Assembly: GCF_900624995.1 (NCBI RefSeq)
Contig: NZ_UYXQ01000002.1
Coordinates: forward strand, 1 to 64,000
Direction: 5' to 3'
DNA length: 64,000 nucleotides
DNA from: Pseudomonas antarctica
GTDB lineage: Bacteria > Pseudomonadota > Gammaproteobacteria > Pseudomonadales > Pseudomonadaceae
Positions 17,129 through 26,314 of this stretch are shown here, piece after piece. Within the stretch, counting starts at the first letter, position 1, and every line of letters starts with the position of its first letter. Under the pieces are notes generated by a model. It worked only from the letters and a program-made list of their open reading frames with translations, ran no database searches and was not told the DNA's origin. A program made the position numbers and the translations under genes.

Positions 17129-17575
17129 TTAAGCTGCTACCACGACAACGCGTACGGTGGCTTCAACTTCGGCGTGCAGGTGCACGGCTACGTCGAATTC
17201 GCCTACGTTGCGGATGGTGCCGTTCGGCAGACGAACTTCGCTCTTCTGCACTTCAACGCCGGAGGCGGTCAGTGCATCAGCGATGTCGTGAGTGCCGATC
17301 GAACCGAACAGCTTGCCTTCGTCACCGGCGGTGGCAGTGATAGTCACTTCCAGCTCAGCCAGTTGGGCAGCGCGAGTTTCGGCCGAAGCTTTTTTGTCTG
17401 CTGCTGCTTTTTCCAGCTCAGCACGACGCTCTTCAAACGCAGCCAGGTTGGCAGCGGTTGCAGCGGTAGCTTTGCCGTATGGCAGCAGGTAGTTACGACC
17501 GTAGCCGGCCTTAACGTTCACTTTGTCGCCCAGGTTGCCCAGGTTGGCGACTTTTTCCAGAAGGATCAGTTGCAT
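17129..17575 (-). CDS. rplI: 50S ribosomal protein L9
   Basis: A 148-residue protein of normal L9 length. The N-terminal domain is [19 protein letters not shown] with [14 protein letters not shown] long connecting helix around residues 40-75 ([16 protein letters not shown]) is followed by the C-terminal rRNA-binding domain. It is the last gene of the rpsF-rpsR operon, 18 bases after the DUF2232 membrane-protein gene. Confidence 0.98.
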   Translation of the reverse strand: MQLILLEKVANLGNLGDKVNVKAGYGRNYLLPYGKATAATAANLAAFEERRAELEKAAADKKASAETRAAQLAELEVTITATAGDEGKLFGSIGTHDIADALTASGVEVQKSEVRLPNGTIRNVGEFDVAVHLHAEVEATVRVVVVAA

Positions 17576-17593
17576 GTGAAAATCCTCTAACTT

Positions 17594-18487
17594 TTAACCT
17601 TCACCGTTCGCGTTATCGGCGTCTTTCGACGCCAGACGACCGCGAAAATCAATCAGGCCGTCGACAATGGCCAAAACCACGAGTAACGGATAGATCAGCT
17701 GCATGAATACCAACAGCACTACGTACAACCCCACCAGCCAGAACTTGGCCAGACGCTTTCGCGCCACCAGCCCATGAATCAGGGCCAGCCCGGCAAACAC
17801 CAGCGGTACACTGCAAATCGGCGCCAGCAAGGCCATCTGTGGGCCGAAGTTCGGCCCGACAACCATGCACGCCAGCAGCAACATCGCCGGCCCCGCGGGA
17901 ATTCTGACACTGCGAAATTCGCGTCCAAAACCACCCGGGTTGTACAACAACGCCTGCCAATAACGCCCAAGTATCAGGCTCAGCACGCTGATGATCTGCA
18001 ACAATGCCGCAATCAGGCCGGTCAGGACCGGGGCAATCAGTGACGCAAACCGCGCTCGCTCATCTACCGACAATTGCTGGTAGAGATCCCCGAGGGCCAT
18101 TGGCAGGATCTTGACGATTTCCTGCGACAGCGCCTCGATTTGCGGGCGGAAAGCCGCGCCAAGCATCACTGAGTACACCAACCCCAATGCCACGCTGACC
18201 AGCAGCGTACGGACCCAGGATTCACTTGCGCGTAAAACCAACGCAAGGCTCGATGACCCCAGCAGTACCAGAAGTACCCGTGGATCACCCATTTGCAGCC
18301 ACCAGATCAAGGCCGGCAACAAACCCAGGGCAAGAACGCCAAGGGCGTCCTTCAAACCGCGCCGCAGCAGCACAAGGCAACCCGCGGCAGCACCCAACCA
18401 ATAAAGCAGCGGCAATGCCGCACATCCAGCCACTACCAGAGTGGCCTGCACGCGACCGCGCATGATGAACTCAGCTAAGGCGCGCAT
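17594..18487 (-). CDS. DUF2232 (YybS-like) integral membrane protein
   Basis: A 297-residue protein with about eight hydrophobic segments, found between rpsR and rplI in Pseudomonas. Its function is unknown; the genomic position suggests expression with ribosomal proteins. I use the ATG at 18487, preceded by GGGATTGA; an alternative ATG lies at 18463. The YybS-type family assignment rests on position, length and membrane layout rather than on a single motif. Confidence 0.8.
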   Translation of the reverse strand: MRALAEFIMRGRVQATLVVAGCAALPLLYWLGAAAGCLVLLRRGLKDALGVLALGLLPALIWWLQMGDPRVLLVLLGSSSLALVLRASESWVRTLLVSVALGLVYSVMLGAAFRPQIEALSQEIVKILPMALGDLYQQLSVDERARFASLIAPVLTGLIAALLQIISVLSLILGRYWQALLYNPGGFGREFRSVRIPAGPAMLLLACMVVGPNFGPQMALLAPICSVPLVFAGLALIHGLVARKRLAKFWLVGLYVVLLVFMQLIYPLLVVLAIVDGLIDFRGRLASKDADNANGEG

Positions 18488-18523
18488 GCATTCAATCCCT
18501 TACTACTTGTCGACTGCCCGGTC

Positions 18524-18754
18524 TCAGCGGCCGTGGCTGTCGGTGTAGGCCAGCAGGGCCAGGAAGCGGGCGCGCTTGATAGCGGTGGCCAGCTGACGCT
18601 GATAACGTGCTTTGGTACCGGTGATACGGCTTGGAACGATTTTGCCGGTCTCGGATACGTAGGCTTTCAGAGTGTTGAGATCTTTGTAATCGATCTCTTT
18701 CACGTCTTCAGCGGTGAAGCGGCAGAATTTACGACGACGGAAGAAACGTGCCAT
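18524..18754 (-). CDS. rpsR: 30S ribosomal protein S18
   Basis: A 76-residue protein, [30 protein letters not shown], with the typical S18 core [25 protein letters not shown]. It pairs with S6 on 16S rRNA. It lies 28 bases after rpsF, in the same operon. Confidence 0.98.
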
Positions 18755-18782
18755 TTGATAGGCTCCTTAAAAGGTCCGTGGA

Positions 18783-19205
18783 TTACTCGTCAGCGTTATC
18801 GCTGTTGTCGCTGTCATCACTATCAGCGCTTTCAGCGCCTTCGTGCTCAGGACGGTCGCGACGCTCACGGCGCTCACTGCGGTTTTCTTCAGCCTTGAGC
18901 ATCTCGGATTGGCCGGTAACGGCTTCTTCGCGACGGATGACCAGGTTACGGATCACTGCATCGTTGTAGCGGAAGTTGTCTTCCAGCTCGGCCAGGGCCT
19001 TGCCAGTGCATTCAACGTTCAGCATCACGTAGTGAGCCTTGTGAACATTGTTGATTGCGTAGGCCAGTTGACGACGGCCCCAATCTTCCAGACGGTGGAT
19101 TTTGCCGCCGTCTTCTTCGATCAGCTTGGTGTAACGCTCAACCATGCCGCCGACTTGCTCGCTTTGATCCGGGTGGACCAAAAAGATGATTTCGTAATGA
19201 CGCAT
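18783..19205 (-). CDS. rpsF: 30S ribosomal protein S6
   Basis: A 140-residue protein with the S6 fold: [18 protein letters not shown], then [20 protein letters not shown]. The acidic/Ser-rich tail from about residue 110 ([21 protein letters not shown]) is the segment that RimK-type ligases extend with glutamate in gammaproteobacteria; here it ends in ADE. First gene of the ribosomal operon. The ribosome binding site is AAGGAG. A structured leader lies upstream. Confidence 0.98.
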   Translation of the reverse strand: MRHYEIIFLVHPDQSEQVGGMVERYTKLIEEDGGKIHRLEDWGRRQLAYAINNVHKAHYVMLNVECTGKALAELEDNFRYNDAVIRNLVIRREEAVTGQSEMLKAEENRSERRERRDRPEHEGAESADSDDSDNSDNADE

Positions 19206-19275
19206 GAATGCTCCTTACGGGTTGTAGCCTGCCGCTCAAAAACGGTCAGACAAGGAGTGAATGACACTTATGGAT

Positions 19276-19317
19276 CTTGCCGCAGGGAGGCACGTAGGTG
19301 CCTGCCAGGAAGGCAAG
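19276..19317 (-). promoter_or_regulatory. Structured leader hairpin upstream of rpsF
   Basis: On the minus strand an outer pair CTTGCC/GGCAAG encloses an inner stem GCAGGCAC/GTGCCTCCCTGC with loop CTAC. It lies about 70 bases before rpsF and has no T run, so it is not an ordinary terminator. Many bacteria control rpsF with an S6:S18-binding leader, but I could not confirm the conserved CCG loop of that motif. Confidence 0.4.
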
Positions 19318-19403
19318 GGGCGCAATTGTAGAGAAGGGGGAGAAACCGCGCAAGGTGATTGGCGATTATTTGAACAATCTTCCAAACACTGCAAAACGAA
19401 GGG

Positions 19404-19492
19404 TGGGAGGGGGCTTGCTCCCGATGGCAGTGGCACATCCAACACCTTCTATTGACTGACCCCGCGCTATCGGGAGCAAGCCCCCTCCCACA
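19404..19492. repeat. REPIN between rpsF and rlmB
   Basis: GTGGGAGGGGGCTTGCTCCCGAT faces ATCGGGAGCAAGCCCCCTCCCAC across about 40 bases. It has the same core as the element at 54751 and belongs to a different subgroup from the GCAGGCAAGCC elements. Confidence 0.9.
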
Positions 19493-19516
19493 TTTTGAAT
19501 CTATGCCAGGCTCAAA

Positions 19517-20272
19517 TTACTTTTTAGTCTTCGACTTCACGCCACGCTGACGCCGGGCTTCGAACAGACAGACGCCCGTTGCGACTGAAACGTTGAGACT
19601 GCTGACGCTACCGGCCATCGGCAGGTGCACCAGGTAATCGCAATGCTCACGGGTCAGGCGACGCATGCCTTTGCCTTCTGCGCCCATGATCAGGATGGTC
19701 GGGCCGGTGAGGTCCTGATCATAAATGCTGACCTCAGCCTCGCCTGCCGTACCCACGACCCAAAGGCCGCGCTGCTGGAGTTTCTCCAGGGTGCGCGCCA
19801 GGTTGGTCACGGCCACCAGCGGAATCACTTCCGCCGCACCGCAGGCCACTTTGCGCACAACCGGCGTCAATGTCGCCGACTTGTCTTTAGGCACGATTAC
19901 CGCCAGTGCGCCAGCAGCATCCGCCGAACGCAGGCAGGCCCCGAGATTGTGCGGGTCGGTCACGCCGTCCAGCACCAGCAACAGCGGCGCGCCTTCGGTG
20001 CGATCGAGCAGCTCGTCGAGCATGGCCTCGCCCCAGACCTGGCTTGGGCTGACGTCCGCTACCACGCCCTGGTGAACGCCTTCTACCCAGACGTCCATTT
20101 CGCGTCGCTCGGCCTGGCCGATGGCGACTTTATTTTGGGTGGCAAGCTCGACCAGCGCTTGTACGCGCGGCTCGCTGCGACCTTCGGCCAACCACACCTG
20201 CTTGACGCGCTTGGGGTGGTGACGCAGCAGTGCTTCTACGGCGTGCACGCCGTAGATCTTTTCCAGACTCAT
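19517..20272 (-). CDS. rlmB: 23S rRNA (guanosine-2'-O-)-methyltransferase RlmB
   Basis: A 251-residue SPOUT-family methyltransferase that modifies G2251 of 23S rRNA in E. coli. The N-terminal substrate-binding domain starts MSLEKIYGVHAVEALL. The SPOUT motifs are LVLDGVTDPHNLGACLRSADAAGA, ILIMGAEGKGMRRLT and PMAGSVSSLNVSVA. The start overlaps the rnr stop by four bases (ATGA), and the pair rnr-rlmB is a common operon. Confidence 0.96.
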   Translation of the reverse strand: MSLEKIYGVHAVEALLRHHPKRVKQVWLAEGRSEPRVQALVELATQNKVAIGQAERREMDVWVEGVHQGVVADVSPSQVWGEAMLDELLDRTEGAPLLLVLDGVTDPHNLGACLRSADAAGALAVIVPKDKSATLTPVVRKVACGAAEVIPLVAVTNLARTLEKLQQRGLWVVGTAGEAEVSIYDQDLTGPTILIMGAEGKGMRRLTREHCDYLVHLPMAGSVSSLNVSVATGVCLFEARRQRGVKSKTKK

Positions 20273-22902
20273 GACTTGGCCTTAGGTTTGCGCGACCCGC
20301 CGCTTTTCGCGGGGGCCGAGCCCGCTTTGGGCGGGCCTTTACGGTGTTTACTCGGCTTGCTCGACGGCTTTTCCGCCTCGCGGGACTTTCCCCCAGACGC
20401 CGCTTTACCACCGCTCTTGGCTTCGCTGAGCAACTGCTGCTTCAACTCGCGGCTCTTGCGCAGCTCAGCGTTTTTCGCCGCAGCGTCGCTTGGGCGGTAG
20501 GCTTCGGGGGCCTTGTCCTTGGCTGACGAACGACGACCCGCCTTGGCTGGCGCAGGCTCGGCGGCCACTGCTTTCGCAGGAGCACCTTTACCTTTGCTTG
20601 CTGGCGCAGTCGTCTCGGCGCCACGTTTTTTACGGCCAGCCGGTTCGGCGGGCTTGTCAGGCATGCCGAAGTCGATCTTGCGCTCATCAAGGTCGACGCG
20701 CATGACCTGCACTTCCACGGTATCGCCCAAGCGGAAGCTGCGACCGCTGCGCTCGCCCGCCAGGCGGTGATGCACAGGGTCAAAGTGGTAGTAGTCACCC
20801 GGCAAGGCGGTGACGTGCACCAGGCCCTCGACATAGATGTCAGTCAGCTCAACGAACAGACCAAAGCCGGTGACGGCCGTGATGACGCCAGGGAACGACT
20901 CGCCCACGCGGTCTTTCATGAACTCGCACTTGAGCCAGTTCACTACGTCACGAGTGGCTTCGTCGGCACGGCGCTCGCTCATGGAGCACTGCTCGCCCAA
21001 CTGTTCCAGCGCCGCTTCGTCGTACGGATAAATCCGTGCTTTCGGAATGGTCATGGCACCGGCACGCTTGACGTGCGGGGTGTTCTGCTTGGAATGGATC
21101 ACGCTGCGGATCGCGCGGTGCGTGAGCAGGTCCGGGTAACGGCGAATCGGCGAAGTAAAGTGGGTGTACGCTTCGTAATTCAGGCCAAAGTGGCCCTGGT
21201 TATCCGCGCTGTACACCGCTTGGCTCAGGGAGCGCAGCATTACTGTCTGGATCACGTGGTAATCCGGACGGTCCTTGATGCTCGCAAGCAGCGCCTGGTA
21301 GTCCTTCGGCGTCGGGCCATCCTTGCCTTTGTGCAGGGACAGGCCAAGCTCGCCGAGGAACGCGCGCAGCTTCTCCAGACGCTCCGGCGGCGGGCCGTCA
21401 TGCACCCGGTACAACGCAGGAATCTCGTGCTTTTTCAGGAACTCAGCAGTGGCCACGTTGGCCGCCAGCATGCATTCCTCGATCAACTTGTGCGCATCAT
21501 TACGCGTGGTCGGAGTGATTGCGGCGATCTTGCGCTCGGAGCCGAAGACAATTCGGGTTTCCTGAGTTTCAAAATCGATCGCGCCACGCACATGACGTGC
21601 ACCCAGCAACACTTTGTACAGCGAGTACAACTGCTTGAGGTGCGGCACGACATGGCCATACTCACCGCGCAGCGCTTTGGCTTCGCTGGTTTTCGGCTGC
21701 TCCAGGATGGTGCTGACCTTGTTGTAGGTCAGGCGCGCCTGGGAATGGATCACCGCCTCGTAGAACTGGTAGTCGGTCATTTCGCCGGTTTTCGAGATGG
21801 TCATCTCGCACACCATGGCCAAACGGTCGACTTTCGGGTTCAGAGAGCATAGGCCGTTGGACAGCTGCTCAGGCAGCATCGGGATCACGCGCTCAGGGAA
21901 GTACACGGAGTTACCGCGCACCTGGGCTTCGTTGTCCAGGGCCGAACCGATCTTCACGTAGCTGGACACGTCGGCAATCGCGACGAACAACTTCCAGCCG
22001 CCAGAGAACAGGCGCAGCTTGCCAGGCTTGGCTTCGCAGTAGACCGCATCGTCGAAGTCGCGGGCATCTTCGCCGTCAATGGTGACGAACGGCAGATGAC
22101 GCAGGTCGATGCGTTTCTCTTTGTCTTTCTCTTCCACTTCCGGCTTGAGCTTGGCGGCTTCTTTGAGCACAGCCTCAGGCCAGACGTGAGGGATATCGTA
22201 GGTGCGCAGCGCAACGTCGATTTCCATGCCCGGCGCCATGTAGTTGCCGACCACTTCAACGATATCGCCCTGCGGTTGGAAGCGCGCAGTTGGCCAGTGG
22301 GTGATTTTCACCTCGACGAACTGGCCGACCTTGGCGGCGCCATTGCGGCCCGGGGTAATCAGCACTTCCTGCTGGACCTTCGGGTTATCCGGCACAACAA
22401 AGCCAATACCACCTTCTTCGAAGTAACGGCCGACGATGGACTCGTGGGCACGCGACACCACTTCGACGATCACACCTTCACGGCGACCACGACGGTCCAG
22501 ACCGGAAACGCGCGCCAGGGCACGATCACCATCGAACACCAGACGCATTTGCGCCGGGCTCATGAACAGGTCGTCACTGCCGTCGTCCGGGATCAGGAAG
22601 CCAAAGCCGTCACGGTGGCCGGCGATGCGACCCAGGATCAGGTCGAGCTTATCCACGGGCGCGTAAGTGCCACGGCGGGTGTAGATCAGTTGAGCATCGC
22701 GCTCCATGGCACGCAAACGGCGGCGCAGGGCTTCGAGCTGGTCTTCGGTGGTCAGACCGAATTCCTCAACCAGTTGCTCACGGCTAGCAGGCGAACCACG
22801 ATCGGCGAGGTGCGCCAGGATCAGTTCGCGGCTAGGAATAGGGTTTTCATATTTTTCCGCTTCACGAGCGGCCTCGGGATCGAGGGACTGCCAATCGGCC
22901 AT
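20269..22902 (-). CDS. rnr: Ribonuclease R
   Basis: An 877-residue 3'-5' exoribonuclease that degrades structured RNA. In order it has an N-terminal winged-helix region (about 20-80), cold-shock domains, the RNB catalytic domain with the acidic block TIDGEDARDFDDAVY, an S1 domain (GVITAVTGFGLFVELTDIYVEG), and a basic Lys/Ala/Ser tail from about 755 to the end. The tail is low complexity and typical for RNase R. Transcribed with rlmB. The start at 22902 is preceded by a weak purine run. Confidence 0.96.
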   Translation of the reverse strand: MADWQSLDPEAAREAEKYENPIPSRELILAHLADRGSPASREQLVEEFGLTTEDQLEALRRRLRAMERDAQLIYTRRGTYAPVDKLDLILGRIAGHRDGFGFLIPDDGSDDLFMSPAQMRLVFDGDRALARVSGLDRRGRREGVIVEVVSRAHESIVGRYFEEGGIGFVVPDNPKVQQEVLITPGRNGAAKVGQFVEVKITHWPTARFQPQGDIVEVVGNYMAPGMEIDVALRTYDIPHVWPEAVLKEAAKLKPEVEEKDKEKRIDLRHLPFVTIDGEDARDFDDAVYCEAKPGKLRLFSGGWKLFVAIADVSSYVKIGSALDNEAQVRGNSVYFPERVIPMLPEQLSNGLCSLNPKVDRLAMVCEMTISKTGEMTDYQFYEAVIHSQARLTYNKVSTILEQPKTSEAKALRGEYGHVVPHLKQLYSLYKVLLGARHVRGAIDFETQETRIVFGSERKIAAITPTTRNDAHKLIEECMLAANVATAEFLKKHEIPALYRVHDGPPPERLEKLRAFLGELGLSLHKGKDGPTPKDYQALLASIKDRPDYHVIQTVMLRSLSQAVYSADNQGHFGLNYEAYTHFTSPIRRYPDLLTHRAIRSVIHSKQNTPHVKRAGAMTIPKARIYPYDEAALEQLGEQCSMSERRADEATRDVVNWLKCEFMKDRVGESFPGVITAVTGFGLFVELTDIYVEGLVHVTALPGDYYHFDPVHHRLAGERSGRSFRLGDTVEVQVMRVDLDERKIDFGMPDKPAEPAGRKKRGAETTAPASKGKGAPAKAVAAEPAPAKAGRRSSAKDKAPEAYRPSDAAAKNAELRKSRELKQQLLSEAKSGGKAASGGKSREAEKPSSKPSKHRKGPPKAGSAPAKSGGSRKPKAKS

Positions 22903-23063
22903 TAGAGAGTTTTCACCTTGTCTATATGCGGGTTAGTTTGGCATACGCGTATTGAAACGGGAAATTTCAGGCATCAACAAGCGTTTAAAAGCCCTTTGTC
23001 GCCCTCGGAATGCACCTTGCACGACCATTGGCGAAATTTTCCAGACTTTTTTCATAGCAGGGC

Positions 23064-23092
23064 TTTACAGCTTAAAATCGCCTCCGTATAGT
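23064..23092 (+). promoter_or_regulatory. Sigma-70 promoter of the first tRNA-Leu
   Basis: TTTACA and TATAGT spaced by 17 bases, with -10 ending 34 bases before the tRNA. The same pair with the same spacing precedes the second copy. Confidence 0.8.
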
Positions 23093-23126
23093 GCGCGCCA
23101 TCGACGACGGCAACGTTGTTGATGCT

Positions 23127-23213
23127 GCCCAGGTGGTGAAATTGGTAGACACGCCAGCTTCAGGTGCTGGTGATCGCAAGGTCGTGGAAGTTCGAGTCTT
23201 CTCCTGGGCACCA
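23127..23213 (+). tRNA. tRNA-Leu(CAG), first copy
   Basis: 87 bases including an encoded CCA. The acceptor stem is GCCCAGG/CCTGGGC, the anticodon arm CCAGC-TTCAGGT-GCTGG with anticodon CAG, then a long class II variable arm (TGATCGCAAGGTCG) and T loop GTTCGAGTC. It reads CUG, the main leucine codon in this GC-rich genome. Confidence 0.95.
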
Positions 23214-23244
23214 ATTTCAAACTCAAGGTTCTGTCTTGAGTCTC

Positions 23245-23269
23245 AAAAAACCCGCGAAAGCGGGTTTTT
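23245..23269 (+). terminator. Terminator of the first tRNA-Leu
   Basis: ACCCGC-GAAA-GCGGGT hairpin followed by TTTTT. Confidence 0.88.
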
Positions 23270-23326
23270 GCGTTTCAGGCCTTTGATTTTTAACAAGAAT
23301 CTTGATTTATATTTTTGAATCAGGGG

Positions 23327-23355
23327 TTTACAGATCAAAAAGCCCTCCGTATAGT
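23327..23355 (+). promoter_or_regulatory. Sigma-70 promoter of the second tRNA-Leu
   Basis: TTTACA, 17 bases, TATAGT, matching the first unit. The sequence between the hexamers has diverged except next to -10 (CCTCCG). Confidence 0.8.
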
Positions 23356-23389
23356 TCGCTCCATCAACGGCGTAAGCGTTGTTGATAAT

Positions 23390-23476
23390 GCCCAGGTGGT
23401 GAAATTGGTAGACACGCCAGCTTCAGGTGCTGGTGATCGCAAGGTCGTGGAAGTTCGAGTCTTCTCCTGGGCACCA
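23390..23476 (+). tRNA. tRNA-Leu(CAG), second copy
   Basis: Identical over 87 bases to the copy at 23127, offset by 263 bases. It has its own promoter and terminator, so the pair is two separate transcription units rather than one tandem transcript. Confidence 0.95.
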
Positions 23477-23486
23477 AATTCAGATC

Positions 23487-23509
23487 AAACCCGCGAAAGC
23501 GGGTTTTTT
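23487..23509 (+). terminator. Terminator of the second tRNA-Leu
   Basis: ACCCGC-GAAA-GCGGGT hairpin followed by TTTTTT, a copy of the one at 23245. Confidence 0.88.
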
Positions 23510-23621
23510 CGTTTCCGGCGTTTGAAAACCTGCTCGTCGATTTCCTCCCTTGTCCGTACTTGAGAAGTTTTATCGTTTATCCTTGCAATGATTTGTTGCA
23601 TACAAGCGAGGAACAACCCGG

Positions 23622-24647
23622 ATGATGATCAACGATATCCGTCTCAAAGCATCCCTTCTGCGCGGCCTTTCCATCACTTTGCTCGGCCTGACCCTGCTCT
23701 CGCCTGCCGCCTACTGCGCCGATAAGGTGTCACTGACCCTGTACAACGGCCAACACAAAGAAGTCGGCGACGAACTCGCCAAAGCCTTCGAGGCCAAGAC
23801 CGGCATTCACGTCAATGTGCGCAAAGGCAGCAGCAACCAGTTGGCCAGCCAGGTCGTCGAAGAAGGCGACCGCTCCCCCGCCGACGTGATCTACACCGAA
23901 GAATCGCCGCCGCTGAACAAGCTCGGCGAACAAGGCCTGCTGGCCAAGATCGATGCCAGCACCCTCGACGTTTTGCCCAAGGATTATGTCGGCAGCAACG
24001 GCGATTGGATGGGCGTCACCGCACGCACCCGCGTCGTGGCGTTCAACCCCAAACTGATCGCCGAAAAAGACCTGCCCAAATCGGTACTCGATTTCGCCGG
24101 CCCCGAGTGGCAAGGCAAAGTCGGCTTCGTACCCACCAGCGGTGCCTTCCAGGAACAAGCCGTGGCGATCATCAAGCTGCACGGGCGTGAAGCCGCTGAA
24201 GAATGGCTGACCGGCCTGCGCGCCTTCGGCAAGGTCTACAGCAATAACATGGTCGCCCTTAAGGCCGTGGAAAACGGTGAAGTGGCCACCGTGCTGGTGA
24301 ACAACTACTACTGGTTCGCGCTCAAGAAAGAAAAAACCAACCTGGATTCGCAGCTGCATTACTTCACCAATGGCGATGCCGGCGGCCTGATCACCGTGTC
24401 TTCGGCTGCCGCGCTGAAATCCAGCAAGCACCCGAAAGAGGCCCAGCAATTACTCGCCTTCATGACCAGCGAAGAAGGCCAGCGTGTGATCACCAACACC
24501 TCGGCCGAATACCCGCTGCGCAAGGGCATGGAATCGAACCGCGGCCTCAAGCCTTTCAGCGAGCTGCAACCGCCGAAAGTCACCCCTGCCGACCTCGGCA
24601 ACGCCGAGGAAGCCCTGGACCTGGAACGTGAGGTTGGCTTGAACTGA
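23622..24647 (+). CDS. Ferric iron ABC transporter substrate-binding protein (FbpA/HitA type)
   Basis: A 341-residue periplasmic binding protein with a signal peptide of about 32 residues (LLGLTLLSPAAYCA before DKVSLTLYNGQH). The mature part follows the FbpA/AfuA pattern: LTLYNGQHKEVGDELAKAFE, ADVIYTEESPPL, and VNNYYWFAL near the expected tyrosine iron ligands. It delivers Fe3+ to the permease encoded next. The stop overlaps the permease ATG by one base. An ATG pair at 23622/23625 follows GAGGAACAACCCGG. I looked for a Fur box upstream and did not find a convincing one. Confidence 0.9.
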   Translation: MMINDIRLKASLLRGLSITLLGLTLLSPAAYCADKVSLTLYNGQHKEVGDELAKAFEAKTGIHVNVRKGSSNQLASQVVEEGDRSPADVIYTEESPPLNKLGEQGLLAKIDASTLDVLPKDYVGSNGDWMGVTARTRVVAFNPKLIAEKDLPKSVLDFAGPEWQGKVGFVPTSGAFQEQAVAIIKLHGREAAEEWLTGLRAFGKVYSNNMVALKAVENGEVATVLVNNYYWFALKKEKTNLDSQLHYFTNGDAGGLITVSSAAALKSSKHPKEAQQLLAFMTSEEGQRVITNTSAEYPLRKGMESNRGLKPFSELQPPKVTPADLGNAEEALDLEREVGLN

Positions 24648-26212
24648 TGAACCCATCGCTACCCACCCCCGCCTTGCGCGGGGGGTTCAGCCCGCGGCGC
24701 AAGCGCCCGTCGATCTGGCTGCTGATTCCCGTTCTGGTGCTGGTTGGTCTGAGCCTGCTGCCACTGGTCTATGTCGCGACCAAGGCCTGGCAGGCGGGCT
24801 GGGCGGAGGCGGTGCACTTATTATGGCGGCCCTATGTATTCGGGCTGCTGCGCAACACTCTGGCGTTGATGATTGGCGTGACGGTGGCCTGCGGCGTGAT
24901 CGGCCTGTCCCTGGCCTGGCTGCTGGAGCGCAGCAATCTGCCGGGCCGGCGCATCTGGGGCGTGATCCTGTGCCTGCCGTTTGCGGTGCCGGCGTTTGTC
25001 AGCAGCTTTACTTGGGTGTCGCTGAGCGCCAACTTTGAAGGATTGGCCGGGGCAATCCTGGTGATGACCCTGTCCAAATACCCGCTGGTGTTTCTGCCGG
25101 TGGCGGCAACCCTGCGCAATCTTGACCCGTCCCTGGAAGAATCAGCCCGCACCTTGGGGCTGAATCGCTGGGGCGTATTTTTTCGCATCACACTGCCCTT
25201 GCTGTGGCCTTCGCTACTGGCCGGGGCACTGCTGATTGCCTTGCATATGCTGGTGGAGTTCGGTGCACTGTCGATCATCGGCCTGCAGACCTTTACCACC
25301 GCGATCTACCAACAGTTCGAACTGGAATTCAGCAATGCCAATGCCGCGATGCTCTCGGCGGTGTTGCTGGTGATGTGCCTGACGCTGCTGTGGCTGGAGC
25401 TGCGCGTACGCGGCAAGGGCCGGCATGTGCGCATCGGCCAGGGCGCGGCGCGGCACGCTGAACAGGTTCAATTGGGCAAATGGGCGCCGCTCGGTCAACT
25501 CTATTGCCTGGCGCTGGCGGTCATTGGCAGCGGCATTCCTTTGGGGATGCTCGGGTATTGGCTGGCGGTGGGTTCGTCGGCGGCATTTCCCGTAGCCGAG
25601 ATTGCTGAGGCGCTGCTGTCTTCGCTGGCACTGTCCTTAGGTGGCGCGGCACTGTGCCTGGTGTTGGCCGTGCCGGTTGGGTTGCTGGTGGTGCGCTACA
25701 AAGGCCAGTTGGCGATCTGGGCCGAGCGCCTGCCGTATCTGCTGCATGCCCTGCCCGGCTTGGTGATTGCACTGACACTGGTGTACTTCGCGCTGCACTA
25801 TGTGCCGGCGCTCTATCAGACGTCGGCATTGTTGCTGATCGCTTATGCACTGCTGTTCCTGCCGCTGGCCCAGGCGCCGATTCGAACCGCCTTGAACAAG
25901 GCCGCGCCGCAGCTGGAAGAGGCTGCACGCACACTGGGCGCATCGTCGCTCAGCGCGTTTTGCCGGGTGACCTTGCCGATTATCTTCCCGGCACTGGGCG
26001 CGGCATTTGCGCTGGTGTTTCTGGATGCGATGAAAGAATTGACTGCGACGCTGCTGCTCAGTCCTACGGGGTTGAATACCCTCGCGACAGCCGTGTGGGC
26101 GCACACCTCGAATGTGGAGTTTGCGGCGGCAGCGCCTTATGCGGCGCTGTTGATTTTGGTGTCGGGGCTGCCGGTGTATCTGCTTACGACTCGGATGTAT
26201 CTGAGCCGCTGA
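24647..26212 (+). CDS. Ferric iron ABC transporter permease (FbpB type, two fused permease units)
   Basis: A 521-residue inner-membrane protein with about twelve transmembrane segments. There are two binding-protein-dependent permease repeats, each with an EAA-type loop for the ATPase: LEESARTLGLNRWGVFFRITLP in the first half, LEEAARTLGASSLSAFCRVTLP in the second. This duplicated layout is typical of FbpB/SfuB. The partner ATPase is not next door; the genes after it are a REPIN and a converging chemoreceptor gene. Confidence 0.92.
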   Translation: MNPSLPTPALRGGFSPRRKRPSIWLLIPVLVLVGLSLLPLVYVATKAWQAGWAEAVHLLWRPYVFGLLRNTLALMIGVTVACGVIGLSLAWLLERSNLPGRRIWGVILCLPFAVPAFVSSFTWVSLSANFEGLAGAILVMTLSKYPLVFLPVAATLRNLDPSLEESARTLGLNRWGVFFRITLPLLWPSLLAGALLIALHMLVEFGALSIIGLQTFTTAIYQQFELEFSNANAAMLSAVLLVMCLTLLWLELRVRGKGRHVRIGQGAARHAEQVQLGKWAPLGQLYCLALAVIGSGIPLGMLGYWLAVGSSAAFPVAEIAEALLSSLALSLGGAALCLVLAVPVGLLVVRYKGQLAIWAERLPYLLHALPGLVIALTLVYFALHYVPALYQTSALLLIAYALLFLPLAQAPIRTALNKAAPQLEEAARTLGASSLSAFCRVTLPIIFPALGAAFALVFLDAMKELTATLLLSPTGLNTLATAVWAHTSNVEFAAAAPYAALLILVSGLPVYLLTTRMYLSR

Positions 26213-26220
26213 GACCGCAA

Positions 26221-26294
26221 TCGCAGGCAAGCCCACAGTTGGCAGAGTTCCAACGCTGGAATGCAGTTGAATGTGGGCGCTGGCTTGCCTGCGA
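26221..26294. repeat. REPIN between the permease and the chemoreceptor
   Basis: TCGCAGGCAAGCCCACAG faces GTGGGCGCTGGCTTGCCTGCGA. It has the same core as the cassette REPINs at 9561 and 11426, and lies between two converging genes. Confidence 0.88.
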
Positions 26295-26314
26295 TTGCGC
26301 CGGTACAGACGACG

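Noticed and set aside
20767..21852. A 361-codon open frame on the plus strand
   Set aside because: Antisense to rnr, with no independent support.
23510..23621. A Fur box upstream of the iron-type ABC genes
   Set aside because: AT-rich stretches are present, but no adequate match to the 19-base consensus was found.
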